From JBAZZQ01 sp041658725 (GTDB lineage Bacteria; Planctomycetota; Phycisphaerae; JAAYCJ01): DNA of 52,975 nt. This document shows, piece after piece, positions 25,472-34,034 of the stretch. Every line of letters starts with the position of its first letter. Position 1 is the first letter of the stretch. The notes under the pieces are model-generated. The model worked only from the letters and a program-made list of their open reading frames with translations. It had not been told where the DNA came from and did not search any database. The stretch spans positions 1 to 52,975 of the forward strand of contig JBAZZQ010000024.1 of NCBI GenBank assembly GCA_041658725.1, in the 5' to 3' direction. The position numbers and the translations under genes were made by a program.

Positions 25472-26529
25472 AAAGTGCGGTTTTAACAGGGTTACGGCAG
25501 TTGCGGATAAGGGAAGAACCTAAACCGATTTTGCGGCATCCGGAGGATGTCCTGATTCGGATCGACACGGTCGGGGTCTGTGGCTCGGATGTGCATTACT
25601 ATACCACGGGGCGAATAGGCTCACAGGTCGTCCAATATCCTTATTCCGTCGGTCACGAATGTGCCGGTACGATTCTGGAAATCGGGGCAAAAGTAAAACA
25701 TTTAAAAATCGGCGATCGGGTCGCCGTCGAACCGGCCATGTCCTGTGGAAGTTGTGACCAGTGTTTGCAGGGACGTCACCACACTTGCCGGAAGTTGCGT
25801 TTTCTCGGCTGTCCAGGCCAGGCGGATGGCTCCCTCAAGGAATATTTTCTCATGCCCGCCGAATGCTGCTTTCCTATTCCCAATTCCATGACCCTCGTTC
25901 AGGCAACCCTGGTCGAACCCCTCTCCATCGGTATCTACGCTCAGCGGCTGGCTCAAATTTATTCCGGCGCCAAAATCGCCATCCTCGGCGCGGGTCCCAT
26001 CGGATTATCCGTCCTCCTGGCCGTCCGGGCTGAAACGGAATCGTGCACAAACTACGTAACCGATCTGATTGATGCCCGATTGGAGGTTGCCAAAAAATGC
26101 GGAGCCGACTGGACCGGTGTTCCCACCCGCCAGGACATCGTCGCCGATATTCTCCAACGCGAACCGCTGGCGTTGGATTTTGTCTTCGAATGCGCAGGTC
26201 AGCAGGAAACAATCGACCAGGGAATTAAATTACTCAAACCCGGCGGCACACTCCTCCTCATCGGAATTCCGGAGATTAATCGAATCAGTTTTGACATCGA
26301 TACCCTCCGGCGTCGGGAAATAAAAATCCAGAACGTCCGCCGGCAGAACGGCTGCGTCAAAACCGCCATCGACCTGATCGCCGACGGAAAAATAAACGCC
26401 GACCAAATGGTCACTCACCATTTCTCAATGGATGAAACCCAAAAGGCGTTCGACCTCGTCGCCGACTATCGCGATGGTGTGGTCAAAGCGCTGATCCATG
26501 TCGCCCCGCAAAGCATGGAGCAAAAATAA
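25468..26529 (+). CDS. Zinc-dependent sorbitol/iditol-type dehydrogenase
   Basis: A 353-residue MDR alcohol dehydrogenase. Catalytic zinc residues are Cys38 (GVCGSDVHYY) and His63-Glu64 (VGHECAG); the structural zinc loop has Cys93, Cys96, Cys99 and Cys107. The Rossmann motif is AILGAGPIGLSVLLA. The segment CGSDVHYYTTGRIG is characteristic of sorbitol, xylitol or L-iditol dehydrogenases, which oxidise polyols to ketoses with NAD. Unlike the two MDR proteins of the glycan locus, all zinc ligands are intact. It overlaps wecB and the next gene by a few bases. Confidence 0.88.
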   Translation: MKSAVLTGLRQLRIREEPKPILRHPEDVLIRIDTVGVCGSDVHYYTTGRIGSQVVQYPYSVGHECAGTILEIGAKVKHLKIGDRVAVEPAMSCGSCDQCLQGRHHTCRKLRFLGCPGQADGSLKEYFLMPAECCFPIPNSMTLVQATLVEPLSIGIYAQRLAQIYSGAKIAILGAGPIGLSVLLAVRAETESCTNYVTDLIDARLEVAKKCGADWTGVPTRQDIVADILQREPLALDFVFECAGQQETIDQGIKLLKPGGTLLLIGIPEINRISFDIDTLRRREIKIQNVRRQNGCVKTAIDLIADGKINADQMVTHHFSMDETQKAFDLVADYRDGVVKALIHVAPQSMEQK

Positions 26530-27839
26530 TGAAAAATATTCCTGTCGGGTCGTTTCCCTGCAAATGCGGAAAAACACATACGAACCCCACGCGAATAATG
26601 ATCTATGACGAGGATGGTTTAGAGCAATTACCAAAAATCCTCACCGACATTACAACGCGGCGAGTGGTTTACCTCTTCGCGGACCACCGTACTTACAATG
26701 TGGCGGGCCGACGCGCGGAAACCTCCCTCCAAAAAGCAGGTTGGTCCGTAAAAACGATTATCATTCCCGACACCGATCAAGGTTTTCCTAGCTGCGACGA
26801 TCTGACTTTTGAAAAAATTAAACCAATGGTCAAAAACCCCGACATCCTCCTTGCCGTCGGAAGCGGTGTCATCAACGACTTGACCAAGTGGATCGCCTTT
26901 GACTTGAATAAACCCTACGCAGTCCTAGCCACCGCCGCCAGTATGAACGGTTACACCGCCGCCAACGTCGCCCCGTCATTAAAAGGCGTCAAAAGCATCG
27001 TCTACGCCCAGGCTCCGGTCGCCGTCCTGTCCGTCCCGTCGATTATCGAAAACGCACCTTTTGAACTAACCGCCGCCGGTTTGGGCGACGTCCTCGCTAA
27101 ACCCATCAGCACCGCCGACTGGCTCATGAACCACATACTCTTCAACGAATATTTCTGCCCTCAAATCGCTGAGATGATTACCGCCATCGAACCGTCGTAT
27201 CTGAATCATCCCGAAGATGTGCGCGACCGAAAACCACAAGCGATCGCCGCCCTCTACCAGGCCCTCATTTACTCCGGCCTTGCCATGACACTCGTCGGAA
27301 CATCCGCCCCCGCCTCCGGTGGCGAGCACATGCTCTCCCACACTCTCGACATGATGTCCAGCCTCGACGGTGTTCCTCATGATCTTCATGGCCGGCAGGT
27401 CGGGCTGGGAACAATCTTCGCCGCCGCGCTCTACGACCGAATCTTTCAAATCGAATCCCCCAAAATTTTCCCCATGCCTGTCGACATCGACCGCCAATTC
27501 TGGGGTAAACTAACCAGCTCCGTTTCCGAACAGTACGCAGCAAAACAACCTCATCTGAAAATTATGCAAGAAAAGCTGTCAACTCCCGCCGCCTGGAACG
27601 ATTTCCTAACCGCCGTTAAAACCAAAATCCGCTCGCCAAAAGAAATAAAAAATTGTCTTCAACGAGCCTATGTCGCCCGGTGCTTTGCCGACATTCATTG
27701 CTCCCGTGACCGCCTGCGCTTGGCCGTTCTACACATGCACGAAATCCGAAAACGCTGCACCGTCGTCGATCTGGCCTGGACCCTGGGTATTCTCCCCAAC
27801 GCCGCCGACGACCTCATCGACCAATGGCTGACTCCGTAA
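26529..27839 (+). CDS. Glycerol-1-phosphate dehydrogenase-like protein (AraM/EgsA family)
   Basis: A 436-residue iron-alcohol-dehydrogenase-like protein. Motifs include LLAVGSGVINDLTKW (nucleotide binding), AAGLGDVLAKPISTADW (metal Asp), and SGGEHMLSHTLDM with the metal His, followed by HGRQVGLGT. This order fits bacterial AraM, which makes sn-glycerol-1-phosphate, the stereoisomer used by archaea. The N-terminal CKCGKTH is an added feature. The gene overlaps the dehydrogenase by one base (ATGA-type context) and ends the operon. A bacterium that makes glycerol-1-phosphate could use it in unusual lipids or in wall glycans. Assignment to AraM rather than to another iron dehydrogenase is fairly safe. 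Confidence 0.8.
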   Translation: MKNIPVGSFPCKCGKTHTNPTRIMIYDEDGLEQLPKILTDITTRRVVYLFADHRTYNVAGRRAETSLQKAGWSVKTIIIPDTDQGFPSCDDLTFEKIKPMVKNPDILLAVGSGVINDLTKWIAFDLNKPYAVLATAASMNGYTAANVAPSLKGVKSIVYAQAPVAVLSVPSIIENAPFELTAAGLGDVLAKPISTADWLMNHILFNEYFCPQIAEMITAIEPSYLNHPEDVRDRKPQAIAALYQALIYSGLAMTLVGTSAPASGGEHMLSHTLDMMSSLDGVPHDLHGRQVGLGTIFAAALYDRIFQIESPKIFPMPVDIDRQFWGKLTSSVSEQYAAKQPHLKIMQEKLSTPAAWNDFLTAVKTKIRSPKEIKNCLQRAYVARCFADIHCSRDRLRLAVLHMHEIRKRCTVVDLAWTLGILPNAADDLIDQWLTP

Positions 27840-27923
27840 AAATATTCCATATCTTGTGCTTGCTCATTGTCCTCTCCCATGATAAACTGTGCGTAGTATG
27901 GGGGCTTTATAGGGAGATAGATA

Positions 27924-28877
27924 ATGCGACAGACAATGTGTTTTGTTCTCGGATTACTCGTAGTGTGCGGGTTGCCTCTTCGCGGACACGGCGACGTTAC
28001 CAGCTTCCAGGCTGACGTTTCCAGTTCCATCGTCCAATTCCAGAATGGAATAGAAACCCAGCGGAACGATCAATCCATGTCTTACCAGGGTACGATCCCC
28101 ATTCAGGTCAGCCATACCCTCTCCGGCCAATCCCCTGACTTTGGCGCCTTCAACCGAGTTTTAGCCAACGACCCGCAATACAATTCCGCCATCCCCAGAG
28201 ATTTCATTCAGGAATCCGCCATCGGTTCCGCCGACAGCAACATATCACTTCAAGTAAATTCCCTCGCCAGCCAGACGCGAAAACTTAACCTGCTGTCCTC
28301 GGAATTCCCAAATCAATCGGTAGGAAGCCAAGTCAACCTCGTTTCAAAATTCACCCTCGACGGGGCCCTGGCCGCTGTCGTACCATCCACCGCCGCCAGC
28401 GCCGAAGGTCTGCTGGTAACATGCAGCCTGAAAATTCTGCAAAATGAAAATGAAATTTGGACCGGAGCTGTCCGAATGACGGGCCAATCCAACGGCACGG
28501 TTACCGCCGCTTCTTCCGGAAATATCCACGACAGTGATTTTGTCTTCGCCCAGAATACCATTTCCGGCATGGGGAAAATCTGGATAGTAGCCTTTGACGA
28601 CGTCGAATTACCCTATAGCTACCAGGGAAACGTAGGTGACAATTTTGATCTCACGGCCCAGTTGAGCATGGACTTTACCGTTCCGGGCGGCTTGGGCGCC
28701 GGGTCAGCCTTTGGAACCGTACCGACGGAAATGATACTCCTGTCCCAGCAACTTTTCGAGCAACATTCGACTCCTTCCAACGCAAAGGGTATCGCCTTCG
28801 CTCCCGCACCGGAACCAACAACCTTGATATTGCTCATAACCGGCATAACAATTTTGAATCGAAGAAAACGCCAGTAG
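27924..28877 (+). CDS. PEP-CTERM exported protein of unknown function
   Basis: A 317-residue protein with an N-terminal signal peptide (MRQTMCFVLGLLVVCGLPLR) and a C-terminal sorting tail: PAPEPTT, a short hydrophobic stretch (LILLITGITI) and the basic end LNRRKRQ. This is the PEP-CTERM arrangement that exosortase cuts in bacteria with exopolysaccharide matrices, including many Planctomycetes. The mature part is beta-rich with no known domain. The start follows GGGAGATAG. A weak hairpin follows its stop. No exosortase is in the window. Confidence 0.85.
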   Translation: MRQTMCFVLGLLVVCGLPLRGHGDVTSFQADVSSSIVQFQNGIETQRNDQSMSYQGTIPIQVSHTLSGQSPDFGAFNRVLANDPQYNSAIPRDFIQESAIGSADSNISLQVNSLASQTRKLNLLSSEFPNQSVGSQVNLVSKFTLDGALAAVVPSTAASAEGLLVTCSLKILQNENEIWTGAVRMTGQSNGTVTAASSGNIHDSDFVFAQNTISGMGKIWIVAFDDVELPYSYQGNVGDNFDLTAQLSMDFTVPGGLGAGSAFGTVPTEMILLSQQLFEQHSTPSNAKGIAFAPAPEPTTLILLITGITILNRRKRQ

Positions 28878-28898
28878 AGACGCATTGCATACGTCTCT
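28876..28898 (+). terminator. Possible terminator after the PEP-CTERM gene
   Basis: A 7-bp stem AGAGACG/CGTCTCT with a nine-base loop immediately overlaps the gene's stop region. Only a weak pyrimidine tail (CTT) follows, so termination efficiency is doubtful. Confidence 0.35.
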
Positions 28899-28920
28899 CT
28901 TATGAATGATTGGTGCGGAC

Positions 28921-29199
28921 ATGAACGTTCGAATCGCCAGACTCGCGCATTTTGAAGGTTATGTCCAGGGGGTGGGTTTCCGATACACCGCTCTCAACCT
29001 GGCCCGTCGTTACTCCGTCTACGGTTATGCCATGAACATGCCCGACGGATCAGTCGAAGTCCACGCCGAAGGCATCGCCGACCAGGTCGATAACTTCATC
29101 CAAACCCTAAAAAATGAAATGAGCGAATACATTCAAAAAACCACCACCCAGGAATTACCGCCTACCGGCCTATACGACCGCTTTACAATAAAATACTGA
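28921..29199 (+). CDS. acyP: Acylphosphatase
   Basis: A 92-residue protein starting at ATG 28921 (an in-frame ATG at 28906 would add five residues). It carries the family signatures GYVQGVGFRYTA, with the catalytic Arg, and YAMNMPDGSVEVHAEG, with the Asn in the expected position. It hydrolyses carboxyl-phosphate bonds such as acetyl phosphate. Length is normal for the family. Confidence 0.92.
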   Translation: MNVRIARLAHFEGYVQGVGFRYTALNLARRYSVYGYAMNMPDGSVEVHAEGIADQVDNFIQTLKNEMSEYIQKTTTQELPPTGLYDRFTIKY

Positions 29200-29232
29200 A
29201 TAGCGATCTTTTACACTGTATTCTCGCGGGCA

Positions 29233-29409
29233 TCAGTCTTTTTTTCTAAAATTATAAAGCCCGAGACCTGCCGTTATCATGCCCGCCAAAATGGCTGTCG
29301 TAACCATGCTGCTTCTACGGCTATTCGTAAATTCCGTCGTATACTGAGTGATGTAAGCGAACCCCCATAGCCCAAGGAAGATGAGCAACAATGAAATGTA
29401 CTTTTTCAT
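29233..29409 (-). CDS. Small two-helix membrane protein
   Basis: A 58-residue reading frame, starting MKKYISLLLIFLGLWGFAYI and ending YNFRKKD. Two hydrophobic segments (about 4-20 and 36-52) flank a polar turn TTEFTNSRRSS, and both ends are basic, giving a hairpin with termini inside. I recognise no family. It lies upstream of nothing on its strand; the next gene on the minus strand (MNT) ends 43 bp before its start. Coding status rests on composition and the good membrane pattern. Confidence 0.5.
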   Translation of the reverse strand: MKKYISLLLIFLGLWGFAYITQYTTEFTNSRRSSMVTTAILAGMITAGLGLYNFRKKD

Positions 29410-29451
29410 GGATTTCGGTCTTCTGACAACGTATTTGAATAATTCTCGGCT

Positions 29452-29784
29452 TTACGCTGCATAAACGATTTCGCCTTCTCGTGCATAGCCCGCGACATGC
29501 GAGGTCTCGGACTCAAGCTCCTGGTTCGTCAACGTTACGATGTCCAGAGGAACGACGAATTTATGAATGGTGTCTATTTCCGCGTCTTTCGTCATGGAGG
29601 CGCGTTCAAAGATGGTTTTCCCCTTAAAATCGTCGGAGATAATGGCAATGTCAATATCACTTTCCTCATGGGACGTTCCGCAGGTGTGGGAACCGAACAA
29701 AAGAATCTTAGAAATCGCTAATCCCGATTGCCTGAGACGGTCTGTCAGAAATTTTACAGCTTCTATAACTTTTCTTTGATCCAT
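29452..29784 (-). CDS. MNT-type nucleotidyltransferase (antitoxin-like)
   Basis: A 110-residue minimal nucleotidyltransferase. The GS-x10-D-x-D signature is intact: Gly31-Ser32 in LLFGSHTCG and Asp43/Asp45 in ESDIDIAII. A third acidic site may be Asp in VPLDIVTL. In MntA-HepT systems the MNT protein AMPylates and silences the HEPN toxin. The gene overlaps the HEPN gene by 22 nt; order here is HEPN first, MNT second on the minus strand. Confidence 0.85.
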   Translation of the reverse strand: MDQRKVIEAVKFLTDRLRQSGLAISKILLFGSHTCGTSHEESDIDIAIISDDFKGKTIFERASMTKDAEIDTIHKFVVPLDIVTLTNQELESETSHVAGYAREGEIVYAA

Positions 29785-30143
29785 AGTATCACCTCCCTCG
29801 CTTGATCGAGTAGATTCCTGATCTCATCTTTATTATATTCTCGCAACATTTTGGCAAGGTCGTCCGGATAGCGTGTCGGTATGCTGACCCTATTTAAAAA
29901 GAAAATGATCGTATTGATGTTTTCAGGAGCTTGGATGTTATTGGTTTCCATCAAATATAGGAGATTATGTGTTTTTGGCGGTTCTTTTTGCAATCGGTTC
30001 AGATAAACGGCTTTGAGAGCTTTTTCAATAGCCAGATGGCACATAAAAACGGCATAGAAATATCGACCGCTTTGAAAAAGGCTTTCAGCCGTTTCGAAAT
30101 CGTAGTCCGCCTGTTTCAGCCATTCCGCCGGGTCTTTTGACAT
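29763..30143 (-). CDS. HEPN-domain protein
   Basis: A 126-residue all-helical HEPN protein: DYDFETAESLFQSGRYFYAV, then CHLAIEKALKAVYL, then PPKTHNLLYLME and a C-terminal helix DQAREVILWIKEKL. The RNase motif R-x4-6-H seen in HepT toxins is not obvious (the region that would carry it reads TRYPDDLAKML), so this may be a non-toxic HEPN subgroup or a decayed toxin. It overlaps its MNT partner and lies 117 bp from the ppdK terminus. Confidence 0.82.
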   Translation of the reverse strand: MSKDPAEWLKQADYDFETAESLFQSGRYFYAVFMCHLAIEKALKAVYLNRLQKEPPKTHNLLYLMETNNIQAPENINTIIFFLNRVSIPTRYPDDLAKMLREYNKDEIRNLLDQAREVILWIKEKL

Positions 30144-30198
30144 GTGCGTTCCTTTTATCCTATTTATAAAATGATAACATATGGAAATAAAAAAGAAA

Positions 30199-30228
30199 AG
30201 GGCCGAGGAAGGTTCGTTCCTCGGCCCT
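30199..30228 (-). terminator. Terminator of ppdK
   Basis: A 12-bp G/C-rich stem (left arm AGGGCCGAGGAA) with a six-base loop, followed on the minus strand by CTTTTCTTTTTT-like pyrimidines. It lies about 30 bp after the ppdK stop. The other strand also shows a short T run, but the upstream minus-strand HEPN gene starts beyond it. Confidence 0.85.
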
Positions 30229-30259
30229 CTATTTTAAACATCATGGTAGTGATGCTTTT

Positions 30260-33085
30260 TTACTTCTTGCCTTTTTTCGTCGCCTTCTTCTTGGCCGGTT
30301 TTGCTTTTTTAGCAGGCGCTGCCTTTTTCGCGGGCTTCTTGGCAGTCTTGACCGGTTTGGCGGCCTTGGCTTCCTTCACCACCGCTTGGGCGGCGGCGAG
30401 GATGGCGATGGGGACGCGGTAGGGCGAACAGGACACATAGTTCATACCGGCCTTGTAGCAGAACTCAACGCTGGTGGCGTCTCCGCCGTGCTCGCCGCAG
30501 ATGCCGATCTTAAGGTCCGGCTTGGTGGCTCGGCCGCGTTCGATTCCGATCTTGATCAATTCCCCGATACCTTCCTGATCGATAGTCTGGAACGGGTCTG
30601 CCGGGAGGATTCCTTTTTCCAGATAATCCGGCAGGAATCCGCCGATATCGTCTCGGCTAAATCCGAAGCCCATCTGCGTCAGATCGTTGGTCCCGAAACT
30701 GAAGAATTCGGCGACCTCGGCAATCTTGTCGGCCCGCAAAGCGGCGCGGGGAATTTCGATCATCGTGCCGACCATGTGCGGAATTTTCTTAAGGTTCATC
30801 GACTTGCACACCTCGCCATAGACCCGCTTGATGATCTCAAGCTGATGCTTGAGTTCCTTGCCGTGAGCCACGACGGGAACCATGATCTCAGGGGAAACTT
30901 TCTTACCGGCCTGGAGCAATTCGGCGGAGGCTTCAAAAATCGCACGGACCTGCATTTCCGTTACTTCAGGATAGGTGACCCCAAGACGGCAGCCGCGATG
31001 CCCCATCATCGGGTTGTTTTCATGAAGAGCATCGGACCGCTTCTGGAGTTCTTCCAAACTGATATTAAGCGCCTGGGCCAGTTCACGCTGTTTGTCTTCG
31101 TGCTGCGGAACAAATTCATGCAGCGGCGGGTCCAGAAGGCGAATGGTAACCGGAAAACCGGTCATCGCTTCCAGCGTCGCTTTGATATCTCCCTTGACGT
31201 GCGGGAAAAGTTCCGCCAGGGCGGATTTTCGTTCTTCCAGCGTATTTGACAGGATCATTTTGCGGAGCTTAAACAGCGGCTCGTCAGAACCCACACCATA
31301 AAACATGTGTTCCGTGCGGAAAAGACCAATCCCTTCGGCTCCAAAGGTCCGAGCCTTCGCCGCGTCTTCCGGGGTATCCGCGTTGGTGCGAACGCCCATC
31401 TTGCGGACGCCGTCGCAAATCTTTATAAACGCCTGGAAGTATGGGTTTTCTTCCACGGATTTGACCATCGGGATTTGACCGCTGTAAATGTAACCCCTGG
31501 ACCCGTTGAGGCTGATGTAATCGCCTTCGCGGATGAGGGTATTGCTGTCTTCGACCTTCATTTCTTTAGCGTTAGCGTTGATATGTAACTCGCCGGCGCC
31601 GACGATGCAGCACTTGCCCCACCCGCGAGCCACCAGTGCTGCGTGACTGGTCATTCCGCCTCGGGCGGTCAAAATGCCTTCAGCCGCACGCATGCCTTCG
31701 ACGTCTTCCGGGTTGGTTTCTTCACGAACAAGAATAACCGTTTTGCCCTGCTTAGCCCAGGCGACAGCGTCGGCGGCTGTGAATACCACCTGTCCACACG
31801 CTCCACCAGGACCGGCGGGAAGACCCTTGGCCATTGTGGTGGCGTTCTTTTCGGCCTTGGGGTCCAGAATCGGGTGAAGCACTTCATCCAACTGGGCCGG
31901 GGTTACGCGAAGAACAGCTTGTTCCTTCGTCGCCAGTCGCTCTTTGACCATATCGACGGCGATCCGCATGGCCGCCGGACCTGTGCGTTTTCCAACGCGG
32001 CACTGAAGCATCCAGAGCTTGCCCTGCTGAATCGTAAATTCAATATCCAGCATATCATGATAATGCTTTTCGAGTTTCTTTTGGATATCGTCGAGCTGCT
32101 TGTAAACGGACGGCATGGATGTTTCCAGCGAAGGAAGAGCATTGTTCCGTTCGGTCTTGCCCGCCTCATTGATCGGCAGGGGGGTCCGAATTCCAGCGAC
32201 TACATCCTCACCCTGGGCATTGGGCAACCATTCGCCGTAGAAAATATTTTCACCGGTGGCCGGGTTTCGCGTAAATGCCACGCCCGTGCCGCTGTCGTCA
32301 CCCATGTTTCCAAAAACCATCGTCTGCACATTGACCGCCGTGCCCCATTCGTGCGGAATCTTTTCGATATTGCGATAGGCGATGGCTCGCTTGCCGTTCC
32401 AGCTCTGGAATACGGCTCGGACGGCGCCCCACATTTGTTCCATGGCGTTGTCTGGAAATTCCTTGCCGAGGACTTCTCGCACCTTCACCTTGTAAATCTC
32501 AATCAGTTCCTTAAGATCATCGCTCGTCAGGTCGGTGTCCTGCTTGACCCCGCGAGCCTGTTTCATCTTGTGCATTTCCCGTTCGAGCTGCTGGCGGATC
32601 CCCATCCCCTCAGCCGGCTCGATTCCTTCCGCCTTTTCCATTACGACGTCGGTATACATCTGAATCAATCGCCGGTGCGCGTCATAAACAAATCGCGGAT
32701 TATTTGTCAATTTGATAAGACCGTCGCGGGTCTTGCTGGTCAGTCCAACGTTCAGAACCGTTTCCATCATCCCCGGCATCGAACTGCGAGCACCGGAGCG
32801 AACCGAAACCAGCAGTGGATTTTCCGGATCGCCGAACTTCATGCTCATCGTCTTTTCAACCCTCGCCAGAGCCGTTTTCACGTCCTTATCCAGCCCCTGG
32901 GGATATTTTCCCTTATGCTGCATGAAGTGCGTACAGACTTCCGTGGTGATAGTAAAACCAGCCGGGACGGGAATTCCGATATTGGCCATCTCCGCCAAAT
33001 TCGCACCCTTACCGCCCAGCAAATTCTTCATCTCCGCCTTGCCATCGGCCTTTCCGGGACCGAAGAAATATACCATTTTCGCCAT
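30260..33085 (-). CDS. ppdK: Pyruvate, phosphate dikinase with lysine-rich C-terminal tail
   Basis: A 941-residue enzyme interconverting pyruvate, ATP and phosphate with PEP, AMP and pyrophosphate. The order is an ATP-grasp domain (LLGGKGANLAEMA near the start), the swivelling domain with catalytic His in GGMTSHAALVARGWG, and the PEP-binding barrel with GFPVTIRLLDPPLHEF and SFGTNDLTQMGFGFSRDD and the catalytic Cys in GICGEHGGD. PPDK proteins usually end near residue 880-900; here about 35-40 residues of Lys/Ala/Pro repeats (PAKKAAPAKKAKPAKKKATK) are added. The start has GGAGG upstream. This tail resembles histone H1 and is rare on a metabolic enzyme. Confidence 0.92.
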   Translation of the reverse strand: MAKMVYFFGPGKADGKAEMKNLLGGKGANLAEMANIGIPVPAGFTITTEVCTHFMQHKGKYPQGLDKDVKTALARVEKTMSMKFGDPENPLLVSVRSGARSSMPGMMETVLNVGLTSKTRDGLIKLTNNPRFVYDAHRRLIQMYTDVVMEKAEGIEPAEGMGIRQQLEREMHKMKQARGVKQDTDLTSDDLKELIEIYKVKVREVLGKEFPDNAMEQMWGAVRAVFQSWNGKRAIAYRNIEKIPHEWGTAVNVQTMVFGNMGDDSGTGVAFTRNPATGENIFYGEWLPNAQGEDVVAGIRTPLPINEAGKTERNNALPSLETSMPSVYKQLDDIQKKLEKHYHDMLDIEFTIQQGKLWMLQCRVGKRTGPAAMRIAVDMVKERLATKEQAVLRVTPAQLDEVLHPILDPKAEKNATTMAKGLPAGPGGACGQVVFTAADAVAWAKQGKTVILVREETNPEDVEGMRAAEGILTARGGMTSHAALVARGWGKCCIVGAGELHINANAKEMKVEDSNTLIREGDYISLNGSRGYIYSGQIPMVKSVEENPYFQAFIKICDGVRKMGVRTNADTPEDAAKARTFGAEGIGLFRTEHMFYGVGSDEPLFKLRKMILSNTLEERKSALAELFPHVKGDIKATLEAMTGFPVTIRLLDPPLHEFVPQHEDKQRELAQALNISLEELQKRSDALHENNPMMGHRGCRLGVTYPEVTEMQVRAIFEASAELLQAGKKVSPEIMVPVVAHGKELKHQLEIIKRVYGEVCKSMNLKKIPHMVGTMIEIPRAALRADKIAEVAEFFSFGTNDLTQMGFGFSRDDIGGFLPDYLEKGILPADPFQTIDQEGIGELIKIGIERGRATKPDLKIGICGEHGGDATSVEFCYKAGMNYVSCSPYRVPIAILAAAQAVVKEAKAAKPVKTAKKPAKKAAPAKKAKPAKKKATKKGKK

Positions 33086-33256
33086 GAGTTTAAACCTCCA
33101 ATTGCATTATATATTGAAAACGTTGCTCGATCATACTATTACGGTACAAAAGATCGAAAAATAGATTTATACCAATCACGATCTCTCAAGTCAAAAAATT
33201 TACCGACAAATATTTGGAATTTGGAATTAGCACAAATGGTTTCATAACCACACTAC

Positions 33257-33280
33257 TACCCCCGATGGTAATCGGGGGTA
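33257..33280. repeat. Perfect hairpin TACCCCCGAT/ATCGGGGGTA
   Basis: A 10-bp perfect stem with a GGTA loop. It lies in the 250-bp spacer between the ppdK start and the 3' end of the Gly/Pro-rich gene. No T run follows on the minus strand, so it is not a standard terminator; it may be an end-of-transcript structure or a small repeat. Confidence 0.55.
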
Positions 33281-33338
33281 CTTGTTCAGATGCTATGAAT
33301 ATGAATAGGAAGCGATTTTTCGATTTGTGGATTAATGT

Positions 33339-34025
33339 TTATGGTCGGCCGGTGGACAATCCTCTTTGGGCCCTCCGCTGCTGCATGGCATGGCGGAACT
33401 CGACCATCAAGGCCATCTGCTGGGGGTTTCCATGTTCCGCCATTTGCTGCATTCTGGCTCTGAAGTTTCCCGGTCCCCGGCCACCACCTTGTCCACCAGG
33501 CCTGCCTGGCCCACCGGGTCCGGGTCCACCAGGATTACCTATTCCCTGACCGCCAGGTCTCCCCGGTCTCTCCCCGGCTGTTGTGTTGTCCCGTGGTCTT
33601 CGTTGCCCCCGCCGTGATCGCATTTGCTCTTCGCGGTCAATAGCGGCATCGAGGATTTTCAGGCGATCCGCAGGAGGGGCCTTGGCGTAGTCCACGGCTT
33701 GCTTCGTCATCATGGCCATCATGGCTTCTCGCATGGCGTTGCGGGAGGCTTCATTGTTCCCCATTTGACGGAAAATATCATGCCTCTGGTTTTCGGGGAG
33801 TTTTGAGACGAGGTTTTGGGTCTGTTCCATGTAGGCTATTTTTCGATACTCCGGCAGACGTTTGAAACGGGCTGAAGTGAGGGTTTTAACACCTTCTGCC
33901 GCCGTTTTGGGGGGGCCGAGGGGGGTAATCAACCAGGTATAATAGATACCCGCCGTAAGAACACTCACGCCGACTACCGTCAGCAGGACCGTCAGACCGA
34001 TCTTCTGTTTCTTACTCATATTCAT
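33339..34025 (-). CDS. Membrane-anchored protein with a Gly/Pro/Arg-rich collagen-like segment
   Basis: A 228-residue protein, ATG preceded by AGGAG at 6 nt. One N-terminal membrane helix (about 9-31, TVLLTVVGVSVLTAGIYY) is followed by a helical region (about 60-135) and then by a low-complexity run of GGPGPGGPGRPGG type from about 150 to 190. A short helical tail with repeated Gln and Met completes it. It begins 9 bp after the pseudopilin stop, so the two are one operon. A role in pseudopilin assembly or as an anchored surface protein is guessed from this. Confidence 0.65.
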   Translation of the reverse strand: MNMSKKQKIGLTVLLTVVGVSVLTAGIYYTWLITPLGPPKTAAEGVKTLTSARFKRLPEYRKIAYMEQTQNLVSKLPENQRHDIFRQMGNNEASRNAMREAMMAMMTKQAVDYAKAPPADRLKILDAAIDREEQMRSRRGQRRPRDNTTAGERPGRPGGQGIGNPGGPGPGGPGRPGGQGGGRGPGNFRARMQQMAEHGNPQQMALMVEFRHAMQQRRAQRGLSTGRP

Positions 34026-34034
34026 GGTTAGCTC

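Noticed and set aside
31643..33247. Long open frame antisense to ppdK (534 codons)
   Set aside because: It lies entirely opposite a highly conserved gene and reads as a mirror of its codon pattern; no signal, domain or ribosome site supports it.
33257..33280. Hairpin as a terminator
   Set aside because: No T run follows on the minus strand, so I kept it only as a repeat/structure.
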